Made by a program: the position numbers and the translations under genes
Assembly: GCA_023231475.1 (NCBI GenBank)
Contig: JALJEE010002779.1
Location: 1 to 20,820 of the forward strand
From: Seison nebaliae
Taxonomy: Eukaryota; Rotifera; Pararotatoria; Seisonacea; Seisonidae
DNA: 20,820 nt
Reading direction: 5' to 3'
In this document: in pieces, positions 10,759 through 20,056 of the stretch
How the letters are laid out: each line of letters opens with the position of its first letter
Position numbering within the stretch: the first letter of the stretch is position 1
Notes under the pieces: model-generated
What the model was told of the DNA's origin: nothing
Seen by the model: the letters and a program-made list of their open reading frames with translations, nothing else
Database searches by the model: none

Positions 10759-11428
10759 TCTGGTCTAATTCATCTAAATTTGATTATCTGTCTACTTCAA
10801 ACCAGCAATAAAGCGGGACATAGAAATTAGCGGGAAATTCTAATAAAATTTATTTTTGTTCATTCTTTATCATTTTCTCTATCCGATTCTCCGTTTGGTG
10901 AATGGAGGGAAAGAGAAATTCATTTTGTGTGAAAAAGTTTTTTATGAAAATTGTAAACAGTTAAAATTGTTGTTGACAAATTACTTGTTTCATTTTTACA
11001 TGTAGCATTAAAAGTAATATCAATGGTCTTTTTCCTCTTCTAACTTTTTTTCTTGAAAGGAACATGAACATTCTCCTCATCTTTCATAAGAAAAGAAAAA
11101 TGACATAGGAGAACAGCATAAGAACTACAATTAAGTAAAGTGGAGCATTTAATGCGTAGTTAATCATAAGATATTTGTTTGTAGTAGATTCTGCAAAGAA
11201 TTTCATTTATTTCTCCCAACCATATATTCGACTTCGGCCGTATGAAAAGAAGAAGCAGCGATGTTTAAATTATCGCCACTAAAGGCTTCACGAATATTAT
11301 CGGAATTGTTCTTCCCGTTGAATAAATTTTTCTTCTTCTTTTTTTAGATATTGCTGCTGTTCAAGTGTAAGACTAGTGTAGATGATTTGCACAAATTGTT
11401 CTAAGGACGGGGAGCGATAAGAATATAA
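10759..11428. other. ABCA 3' region and unresolved coding-like minus-strand fragments
   Basis: After the ABCA 3' end there is no clean gene. Minus-strand fragments look protein-like. One at about 11425-11310 includes SPSLEQFVQIIYTSLTLEQQ and continues Lys/Glu-rich to a TAA. A second, in another frame, reads NNIREAFSGDNLNIAASS. A third, 11206-11084 (40 residues), starts at an ATG, contains a good TTCTTTGCAG acceptor-like site and ends in a hydrophobic helix (LYLIVVLMLFSYVIFLFL). They cannot be joined with compatible phases, so they may be a decayed tail-anchored protein gene or chance. The plus strand of the same stretch also has a short open frame (about 11162-11278), which lowers confidence. 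Confidence 0.25.
10807..10847 (+). terminator. Candidate ABCA polyadenylation signals
   Basis: AATAAA occurs at 10807-10812 and again at 10842-10847, 49 and 84 bases after the ABCA stop codon and followed by a T-rich stretch. Position and motif fit a 3' end, but AATAAA is common in DNA this AT-rich. Confidence 0.4.
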
Positions 11429-11988
11429 ATGTTATCATCATTTATCGCCATTACTGGTAGAGTTATTTTGTGGGGCGGATTGTTTCTTTATTATTATCAG
11501 ATACTTCATTACTCTCTATTTCCGTTGATAATCGTTGGTGGAATTTATGTGTTGATCGTTGTCACTCACTCATGATTATCTATAGAATAAGCATGACATC
11601 AAGTATTATGCAATTGAACGATATGATTCTCTCCCTTTCGTCAAGGTTAATTGTTGAGAGTGAGAATGACAGAAAGATGGAATAGAAGAAGCAAAAATGA
11701 AAAATTAGTGAATAAACAAGAGGATGCCGATCATCATGTTAATGTAGATGTTGATGATAATTCAATAAAATGCAGTCAATTCAATGAAGAATGAGTATAT
11801 CCGAAAAATTATTAGAGCTCAATTACTCATCACTCTTTCCTCCCTATTTCAAATACTTGTTGTTAAGGAGTTTGTATATCATAGAAAATCGAGTAATATT
11901 TCTCCTGTTGGATTCTTTTCCACAATCCTCTCACCAGATATGTTATACGCATAAAATTCTTTTTGTTTCTTCATATTTAAATAAATAA
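11429..11988 (+). CDS. Unresolved possible small multi-exon gene
   Basis: Several short plus-strand frames could be exons of one gene, but I cannot fix the model. ATG 11429 opens a 48-codon frame with a strongly hydrophobic stretch (HYSLFPLIIVGGIYVLIVV). A 44-nt intron-like segment, 11457-11500, has a GTAGAG donor and a TTATTATCAG acceptor and is phase-compatible with the alternative frame that continues to 11645. From 11646 a GTTAATTG donor is phase-compatible with acceptors at 11685-11691, leading into a polar Asp/His/Val-rich frame that ends at 11794. A last frame, ATG 11784 to TAA 11954 (56 codons, preceded by a TGCAG acceptor), has the hydrophobic run LLITLSSLFQILVV; a competing frame runs to 11988. 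No family is recognised. It could be a real small membrane protein, a pseudogene or chance. Confidence 0.25.
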
Positions 11989-12513
11989 ACAGATTTCATT
12001 CAATTCGCCTGAAGAAATCGTTCGATTTTAATGAAATAATTAATCACGTATCGACAGACAAATAAATATAATTCTCCATTAAGATATGACCCTTACGAAC
12101 TTTCATCACTTTCTTACATTAGTGCACTGTGCAATGTTTCGAATACTCATGAAAATATTCCTCATTAGAGTCTTTCGCTACCATCATTATCGTCATCATC
12201 ATTGTTATAAATCTAATTATTATTTGTTGTATAATGAAAGTCTTTGAATAATTCCTTTTTATCATTCTTCCGTTGTATATTAGAGATTTAAATAGAATTC
12301 ATAGAAATTAATAAGATATCAAACGTCACGTTTGAAATGTGTATCCGTTTTATATTATTGCCTTTCAGAATATTTCATTCATCAAAACAATTCAATTTTT
12401 CACATTTTAGTTTTAATAATTTTAGATCAAAAAAGTAGATTAATTTTAGACGGTAATTCGATGTAGATGGCAAATAGAATTCAATAAATTTATATTAATA
12501 AACCCTGAAAAAT
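11989..12513. other. PLC gene upstream region
   Basis: AT-rich with stops in every frame and no coding signal. It presumably contains the promoter and 5' leader of the PLC gene starting at 12514. No specific regulatory element can be named. Confidence 0.45.
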
Positions 12514-15500
12514 ATGAGCGATTATATCTTGTCAGTGAAAGACGGGAAAGAGCGTCCATATCCTTCACAGTCCTTAATTTTAGGTAATCGATTCGAACTC
12601 ATAAAAGAACTAACACTTCTTCAAAATTTCCAACAAATCTACCTAAGAAGACAACCTCGTTCCAAACAGGATTTCTCAAAACTTACGAAAAATTTAACAA
12701 AAGATAACGATACAATTCTTATTGAGAGTTTACGACAATCAAAACTGAGTCAGAGACGAAGTTCAATTTCTAGTCAAATGATCGAACAACTTCCCAAACA
12801 TGATTACACAACAGCATTAAAGAAGAAATTAAAAGTGACGCCGATCATTGCTCAAGTTGATTCAGAAGGATTTTATCTGCATTGGTCCAATGATCATTCT
12901 GATGTTCAATCAAATGAATTCAATCATTTACTTTCCGCATCATCTTCCAATAATGTCATCACAGCTTCATTAGATGTTTATTTTAATTATTTCTTTTAAA
13001 ACTTTTCCAATTTTCAGTTATCCAGTCAATTAAGTGTATCGATTTAGTGCATGTGAGCGATGTTCGTTTAGCTCTTGGATTACCATTAAATCAATTGAGG
13101 AAATTCTCAATAAATCTAAATAAAGTACGACGATGTAGTTGTGAGAGCAACACATTATCGATTCATCAATTGAATGATGATGATATAGCAGTGAATGAAG
13201 AAAGTGATTATTTAATAACATCAACTGAAATTCAAGCAATACAATGTATTGCCAATCTTTTACCACGAATCATCACTGTAACTTATGGAACGTCATTTGC
13301 TGACGTAAAACATCTTCACATTATTGCGTCCGAGGAGAATGTGGCGAAAGTTCCGAGTTTTTCTTTAGATTTAAAATTAATTTTAAAAATTTTCTTAAAG
13401 ATTTGGGCAAACGAAATATTGAATTTAGCTTATTGTCCTTATTTCAAGAATTTATCTTTGAGTGAAACGATACGGAAATTCTATATTCTCATTACAATCG
13501 TCACAAGAATTACAATAAAACAACAACAAAATTTCTCTAGAGTTACATCGGACTGTATTGACGTGAGACGAATGATTAAGTTGATGAATAGCGATCTAAA
13601 ATATCAGAAGCAAATATTAACGGCTTTAGAACATGCTTCACTTATTACACCGAACACATTGTCAGTAGGTACATCTCATCATCGATTATCATTCAAACAT
13701 ATCAAATATCGTCCAACATCATCATCTAATTCATCCAATTCTCCTATTCCTCCACCACCACCACAAACAACAACATCATCCTCTATGGGAACAACAACAA
13801 CAACAACGACAATGACCAATGTAGTTACTAATACGAATGTGTCCTTAATTACAAGTTCAAATTCAACATCATCGATTAGTGGAAATCAGATGGTGAATGG
13901 AATGAACAATTTGAAAGTATTTAAAGAGAATGGAAATGACAGACAGTTAAACAACGGAAATAATCCTGATCTGTCCAGGGATTATATACAACTCTCTAAT
14001 TTTACGTATGAAAAATTTCGTATGTTTTATCAGAGTTTAATGAAACGGATTGAATTAATTGATATTTGTTCCGAGATCAATCAGAATGCCAAAAAACCGT
14101 TATTGACCGTTGAACAAATGAACGAGTTTCTTAACACTACTCAACGTGATAGTCGATTGAATGATTTACTTTATCCCAAAATCACTTTGCATAAGACTAT
14201 GGAAATGTTAGAGCAATCGAATCCTGATTCACTTTATTTGTCGAAAGGTAAAATATCGATAAATTGTCTCTACAATTATTTCCAAAGTTCGCATGCAAAC
14301 ATCATCGGCAATTTAGAGACAACATTTCATCATTTGTATTGGAAGAAGAATGAGATCGAATCATATCATCATCCATTAAATGATTATTTCATTAGTACTT
14401 CACATAATACATATTTGGTTGGTCGTCAAGTGATGGGAAAATCGAAAGTTGAAATGTATCGGCAAGCGTTGTTGGCAGGATGCCGTTGTGTAGAATTGGA
14501 TTGTTGGGATAGAAAAATGGAACAAAATAGAAAGAATTCGGACACTTTTCTTAATTCGACTAATTCATCCATTGGCGAATCTTCCAAATCGATAAAACAA
14601 CGTCGTTCTTCTGCCATTATTCTCCCATTCATCGATAAGCGCATTATTGATCGAAAACAAACGCAACCCAATTCCCAACATTATTATCATCATTTCATTG
14701 GAAAGAATTATACAGGTAAATTCTCGGAACTTAAGAAAATACCATCGATGTTTTCCTTTAATTTGCTTAGTCGATTTCCATTAAAAGTTGATGATAAATC
14801 TACAAATCTCGAATTGAAAGGAAATACAAACGAAAATCAAGGAATTTTTCCGTTGATGAATGGAAATATGTTGACATCTTTTAATGCTAGTGCTGTAAAT
14901 TTGTCTTCAAGTGCAACTTCCATTAATACGATGATATCACCCGCAAAAGTTGATGACGACAGAACAAACACATTTATTAATCCAACTACATTGGGAAATG
15001 GTGATGGGAAATCGGCAATCGAACCATTTATCACTCACGGTTATGCAATGTGTACCGATTTGAATTTACGAGAGACATTATATGCAATTCGAGAAAGTGC
15101 ATTTAAAACATCACCGTATCCTGTTATATTATCATTTGAGGATCATTGTAAATTAAATTCACAGAATGAGATAGCGGAAGCATGTAAAGAGATTTTCGAT
15201 GATCATCTTCTATTGTTGCCAATGGATGAAGAAGATAAAATATTATTACCATCACCAGAAGATCTCAAATATAAAATTTTAGTGAAACATAAAAAAGAAG
15301 GACATAATCATTCGAAAAAATATTCGTCTTCAATTTCTGATGGAAGTGAAGAAGATACGAGTGACACGGATTCCGTTGCGTCCTCCATTTACGATATGAT
15401 CGAATCAGATCAAGATGAAACTTCTACTACATTCAACACAACAGCATCAACAATAACAACATCAATGGCTACTCTTGAACCGAAAACGTCACCAACAAAA

Positions 15501-16707
15501 ATGAGAGTTTCAACTTCCAATAACGAAGTGTCGTTCCAAAGAAGAAAATCCGATAAACGTTCCATTAAACAAAAAGAAGAGAACTTGAGCAATTTAGCAA
15601 GATTGGCCATTTACACAATAGCAGTGCCATTGAAGAAATGTAATTTCCATTTTTCCGAAAGTTTGCCCGAAAATATTTCCGTTTAATTTATCCATTTTTT
15701 TTAAAGATATTCCAAAACCATATGAAATTTTATCGTTATCGGAATCTCACGCAAACGTGTTAATGAGGCGAATATCAAATCATTTTATTAAGCGGAATAA
15801 ATATCGATTAACCCGAATTTATCCCGAAAATAATCGAATCGATTCATCAAATTATCCTCCGTTTGATCATTGGAATGCTGGCAGTCAAATGGTGGCGTTA
15901 AATTGGCAAACGTTGGATAATCATATGCAGATTAATTTGTCCAAATTTGAGAATAGTAAAGGTCAATATTTTTCCCATCAATATGTCTTACGCGACATTT
16001 TGCAGGATATCAATTGAAACCGAAAATATTTAGAGATCGAACGAAAGATGTCAATTTTCTCGAATCCAATAATCCAGAATTCCATTTGGATGATGTAGTG
16101 GCAGCAGATATGACAATTCGCGTTCGAATATCTTCATTTAAACGATGATTTATATTTTACTTTAGATCATTTCGGGTCAATTCTTAACCGATCGAAAATG
16201 TTCAGTTTATGTTCTCTTGGAGTTATATGGTCTGTCGTGTGATACTTATCATTTCCTAAAGAAATATAAAACGACAGAATCATCCAGAACATATTCATTG
16301 AATGCTTATTTTAATGAAACATTCACATTCAAACAAATCCGATTACCTGAACATGTTCTATTAAAATTAAGTGTATTCGATACGAGTCAACATTTACTTG
16401 GGCAGCGTACAATTCCTTTACAATCTATCTTAAGTGGATATCGCTATGTTATGTTACGCAATAACTGTAATCAACCATTGACTTATCCTGCAAATTTGTT
16501 CATTTATATCAATTTAGTTGATCAGGTTGTTAATAATCATCGAGGTTCGTTTTCTTCATTTTCCAACTAATCATTTTATTTTATTGAAAACTTCTCCTTT
16601 AATTTTTTTTCGAAAAATTATTATGAAATCTTCTCCTTAACTGTTTTTCAGATATAATGTCTGCATTAATCAATCCGAGGCAATCGAACACGATGACTAA
16701 TCGATGA
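12514..16707 (+). CDS. Phospholipase C-beta-like, lacking the distal C-terminal domain
   Basis: The family hydrolyses PtdIns(4,5)P2 to IP3 and diacylglycerol at the plasma membrane, usually downstream of Gq. Exons are 12514-12975, 13026-15660, 15707-15961, 16006-16121, 16166-16544 and 16652-16707; introns are 50, 46, 44, 44 and 107 nt, all phase-consistent, giving about 1300 residues. Domains are a PH-like N-terminus (DSEGFYLHW near 115-123), an EF-hand region with QRDSRLN near 527 interrupted by a Ser/Pro/Thr-rich stretch (about 383-452), X domain, acidic Ser-rich X/Y linker (about 915-1010), Y domain (RIDSSNY, WNAGSQMVALNWQT) and C2 (IISGQFL, LRNNCNQPLT). The PLC catalytic set is present: His614 and Asn615 (SHNTYL), Glu644 and Asp646 (CRCVELDCW), His825 (ITHGYAM) and Glu859 (SFEDH). 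ITHG, ESAFKTSPYP and the C2 motifs point to the beta class. About 170 extra residues (650-819) split the X barrel. The protein stops at ALINP, just after C2, where other PLC-betas continue into a coiled-coil domain. Confidence 0.93.
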
Positions 16708-16783
16708 ACATTTATTTTAATTTATTTGTATAAAAACGGAAAATTATTTTCGTTATTTAAACTATAAATTCTTCTGTTATTTT

Positions 16784-16806
16784 TATTCGTGTACAATACA
16801 CGAATA
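16784..16806. terminator. Perfect 10-bp hairpin between convergent genes
   Basis: TATTCGTGTA, a CAA loop, then TACACGAATA. It lies between the PLC stop (16707) and the HIBCH stop (16934), just before AATAAA at 16814-16819 on the plus strand. It may be a 3'-UTR structure of the PLC mRNA; function is inferred from position only. Confidence 0.45.
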
Positions 16807-16813
16807 CTACAAG

Positions 16814-16819
16814 AATAAA
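16814..16819 (+). terminator. Candidate PLC polyadenylation signal
   Basis: AATAAA 107 bases after the PLC stop codon, immediately downstream of the hairpin at 16784-16806. Confidence 0.4.
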
Positions 16820-16895
16820 TTATATATTGCAAAACAGACAAATTCAAATCTAATCTAAAATCGGATCATGGAACTTGAAGAAAATTTCGAATATG

Positions 16896-16901
16896 TTTAT
16901 T
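16896..16901 (-). terminator. Candidate HIBCH polyadenylation signal
   Basis: AATAAA on the minus strand (TTTATT on plus), 33 bases past the HIBCH stop. With the plus-strand signal at 16814 the two convergent 3' ends nearly meet or overlap. Confidence 0.4.
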
Positions 16902-16933
16902 TTGAATTAGGAAAGAAATATTCGAATAATAAT

Positions 16934-18301
16934 TTATAATTCTAAATCGTCTTCCATTGGTCGGAAGAATTCATCTACAAATTCATCTGATACTTCAGAT
17001 AATTTATTCGGTTTCCATTTCGGTTTTTGATCCTTATCAACTAACACTATCCAATTGATATCAATAAAGTAATAAAACGGAAAAAATGCAAAAACTAACA
17101 TGCTCGGACACCTTCGTAGAAATCAGAATTCTCTCTTAATAATCGAGAAGCAACACGCAATTCCATTTTTAAGACGTCTTCAAGTGAAGTAAGGAATCTT
17201 CCGTTGTTTAGTTGTTTCAATGTAATCTTTAAAGAAGTTGGACTCATACGATTCAATCGTTGAATTTCTTTATTTGCCCATTCGCAATTTTCATTTTGTA
17301 ACCTTTCATTAATTCTTTCCATTGAGTTCCCATGGAAACATCTATCGATCATATCCAAATAATTCGCGAAACTTAATTTATTGAAATCTTTCTTTTGAAA
17401 ATTCAGCGTTGTCAATTCATTCAAGATATTTTGAACTTTCTCCTCATTATTCAAATCATGAGATCGGTCGATGAGATTCAGTTTGAAACTTTCTAACTTT
17501 AGAAGAGTTGAAGAATTAATTGGAAAGTTGAATATAACTTTTTCTTTTTCAATAAAATGTGTAGCTACTCCTCCATACAAATTGTCTTTTCCCACCAAAT
17601 GATGACCTGTTAGACCTAAATAGTATCCAAGTTGTCCTCTTAACCGAGGAAGAAAGAATGATCCCCCGACGTCAGGAATCATACCGATTCCTGTTTCTGG
17701 CATAGCAAATCTAGTTTTTTCCGTTGCTATTCTAAAAGAAGAATGAATTGAAATTCCAACTCCCTTTAAGTTTAAACTATGAAAGTGGAGGAAAATGTGA
17801 AAATAAACGAACTCCACCCATTGTTATACCATCTAATAATGCGATGTATGGTTTATTTATCGTACCTTTAGAAATGTTATGATATCTTTTTCCAAAGACA
17901 AATTCAGTTAACTTGTAAGGTGGTCGCAAATATATTCAGCTCGAAAGAATTTTTTACCATTTATTCCATTATTCTCCGTTATCACTATTCCATCGAAATT
18001 CTTTTATCTTAAGAACAAAATTTTCTAACTTTTAATATCTCCCCCAGCACAAAAAGCTTTGTCACCTTTTCCTTCAACTAAAATCAAATGAACTTGGTCA
18101 TTGTTTTCCCATTCCTTTGAATATCGCAAAAATTTCCTATCAGTCCATCGAAAAATAAGAATGTGAAACTTTCAACTGTTTTGTCAATAATTTGATCATA
18201 TTATACGTCAAAGAATTTAACGATTTCTCCTTATTCAATTGGATAATTCCGACATTCTTTTGGATTGATGCAAGTATTTCTTCATTTCCGTTTGTCATCA
18301 T
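16934..18301 (-). CDS. HIBCH: 3-hydroxyisobutyryl-CoA hydrolase
   Basis: Releases free 3-hydroxyisobutyrate from its CoA ester in valine catabolism, normally in the mitochondrial matrix. Six exons in transcription order: 18301-18170, 18114-18030, 17984-17913, 17865-17813, 17763-17100 and 17046-16934; introns are 55, 45, 47, 49 and 53 nt, all GT-AG and phase-consistent, giving 372 residues (human enzyme 386). Crotonase-fold motifs follow in order and at normal spacing: QLNKEKSLNSLTYNMI, GKGDKAFCAGGDIK, FFRAEY, KPYIALLDGITMGGGVG, FRIATEK, FAMPETGIGMIPDVGG, MSPTSLKITLKQL and the hydrolase-specific tail EGVRALLVDKD..KPKWKP. The MPET Glu and PDVGG Asp, the acidic residues regarded as catalytic, are present. 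The start chosen is the first of two adjacent ATGs, with an in-frame TAG 21-24 bases upstream. No mitochondrial presequence is visible from this start, so an upstream leader exon may be missing. Divergent from the plus-strand frames beginning at 18389. Confidence 0.94.
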
Positions 18302-18388
18302 TCTTCTACTCACACTCTTAAACTACCAGTAGAAAGTTTTCAGAAAATATACGGAATATTTTAGAAAACAGAAAAAAATTCTTAACAA

Positions 18389-18499
18389 ATGAGTTGGAAG
18401 TTAGTTGATGGAATATTTTGTATTTCCTGTTCATTTATGGCCGTGAATCTTATTTACGTTAGTGATAAGTTCTCCAATTACAATTTAAACGGCTTCTAA
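18389..18499 (+). CDS. Short hydrophobic frame upstream of the membrane gene
   Basis: A 36-residue frame from ATG 18389 to TAA 18497-18499, beginning 87 bases from the HIBCH start on the opposite strand. It is hydrophobic and Cys-containing in its first half (VDGIFCISCSFMAVNLIYV) and would be membrane-inserted or a signal anchor. No splice joins it in phase to the gene at 18629, since a TAA lies in frame close before that ATG and no AG follows it. It may be an upstream ORF in that gene's leader, a separate micropeptide, or chance. Confidence 0.2.
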   Translation: MSWKLVDGIFCISCSFMAVNLIYVSDKFSNYNLNGF

Positions 18500-18628
18500 A
18501 TTAACTTTAAATTATATAATAAAATTTAAAGTTATTTGAATTTTTCCAATTATTTGTCTGCTATTTCTAAGTAGCAAGGCGGAAATGTTTTATTAAACAT
18601 TTTTTAACGATATTTTAAATAATATTCA

Positions 18629-19438
18629 ATGGAAATTGAACGGATCAATCAATTGACTAATGAACTTTATATTTGGAAGAGATTAATATTATCAATTTCT
18701 ATTTTGATATTGATCGAATTGATTCTTTGTTTTGTAATTAGTTTTTATAATTATTATCATGCTTATAAGAATGGAGTGTATCACTACGAACAATATCTAA
18801 AACGTCAATTAATATGTTATATCTATTTACTCTGTACTTCTGATGAGATTGTTAGAACATGTTATCAACAAGTCGTCAAAGCAAAAGAATCAATTCATCG
18901 AGCTATACATTTAGTGACATATTTTTTAGCCCATTCCTATTATGAGAATCGGAAACGATTTACTAAAATAAGTTAAGCCTAATTTATTTTTAATCGGTTT
19001 TTATGAAACTTACATTAGAAATTTCATGTACTTGTCCTAAAAAACACCATCGTAATAAAATAGTCGATCGAGATGGTGATAATATGTGCAAGTTTGATAA
19101 TTACTTTAAAAATAGTTTTAATATTTCATATTTTTAGTACGCAAAACATTCAAAGTTCTATTACTGAAGATTGTCAAAATATTACAAACTGTCTTGTATT
19201 GGTTCAAATTTGTGTAAAGCCAAAAAAAATGTATTCAACTTTGCTTTTTCAGGACAATCTTTCGATTCGATTGAAATCTTCCGTAACATTGTTAGAGATG
19301 GATCAAGTTTTTTTTGACTTTTATATAGACATATATTTCGTTAATATTTTTTTGGAGGTACTTGAAAGAATAAAGGATCCCAGTGTATTTGGTACTAATA
19401 ATATTTTGGAAGAATACACTTCATTTCATGACATCTAA
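18629..19438 (+). CDS. Unrecognised single-pass membrane protein
   Basis: I do not recognise this family. A five-exon model (18629-18971, 19019-19085, 19138-19213, 19253-19306, 19358-19438) keeps phase throughout and gives 206 residues; introns are 47, 52, 39 and 51 nt. After a short polar N-terminus there is one strong membrane helix (about residues 19-40, ILSISILILIELILCFVISF), then a Tyr-rich, basic amphipathic segment (YYHAYKNGVYHYEQYLKRQL) and helix-rich sequence with scattered Cys. The C-terminal half has a CTCPKKHH motif, NIT (a potential glycosylation site if external) and polar sequence ending EEYTSFHDI. The last two introns are multiples of three without stops, so reading through would also stay open; I call them introns from the donor/acceptor sequence (GTAAAG...TTTTTCAG; GTTTTT...TTGGAG) and T-rich content. 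The first two junctions are the best supported, because reading through them hits stops. Confidence 0.6.
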
Positions 19439-20056
19439 TTAGAAAAAGTTGAGTAGTTTTCTAATTAATTTGACACCATTTAACTGTTATTCTAGGAACT
19501 TAATTTTCTAGATATATTTAAAATTTCAAAATATATAAATTAATGATTTATTACCATACGCTACTTTCATGCATTTATTTAATTTTGAGATAGTTAAATC
19601 TTATCATTTAGCTGGTGAAATTTGAAAAAAAGATAAAAAAAGTTCGATGTTCGCCAACGTTGATCAATCTGTGTAATTCAGCAATTATCTCAATGATTGG
19701 GGGACAGATCATAACGCTATATAAAAATTATGTATATAATCCAAAAAAAAGGCAGTTCGTAACCTAATTTTCTCAATTTCGGACAGTTCTCAACCTTTTT
19801 TTCTATTAATGTATATAAATAAATAAATATAATATACATAATTTTTATATAGGGTTACAATCTGTCCGGTTTTTATGTTTTTATTATAAAACCAAATCCC
19901 CACGGGGTAAATAAAAAAGAAAATAATATAACTCACTAGGTGAATCATCGGAAATAAATGATTTGGCCTGAATTGATTTGGCGAATTATTATTATTATTA
20001 TACAATAGTTTTAAATAATTTTTTATTTTACCAAAATATCTCCGCGGGTGAATTAA
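19439..20056. other. Non-coding region with an inverted-repeat element
   Basis: No gene is supported. A minus-strand frame at 19790-20005 is Asn/Ile/Tyr low complexity and overlaps the inverted repeat. (ATT)n lies at about 19985-20001. A weak inverted pair, GGTAAATAAAAAA at about 19905 and its near-complement at about 20019-20032, may mark another small element. Confidence 0.5.
19702..19867. mobile_element. Small MITE-like inverted-repeat element
   Basis: Left arm 19702-19740 and right arm 19829-19867 are inverted copies matching at 35 of 39 positions, with 21 contiguous matches. Both outer ends read GGACAGAT going inward, and the spacer is 88 bases of non-coding sequence. The arrangement fits a miniature inverted-repeat element of about 166 bp or a long hairpin. 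No target-site duplication was confirmed. Confidence 0.5.

Noticed and set aside
15590-15706. Apparent premature end of the PLC gene at TAA 15684-15686
   Set aside because: A GT at 15661 and AG at 15706 remove the stop in phase and restore the family sequence FHFSEN followed by IPKPYEIL, so it is intron sequence.
12514-16707. PRIP (catalytically inactive PLC-like) identity
   Set aside because: The His, Asn, Glu and Asp residues needed for catalysis are all present, and the ITHG and C2 motifs fit PLC-beta better.
17866-17912. Suspected frameshift in HIBCH between FFRAEY and KPYIALL
   Set aside because: A 47-nt GT-AG intron with matching phase explains it and restores the normal spacing between these motifs.
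19790-20005. 71-codon minus-strand frame
   Set aside because: Asn/Ile/Tyr low complexity from ATT repeats and the right arm of the inverted repeat; no coding character.
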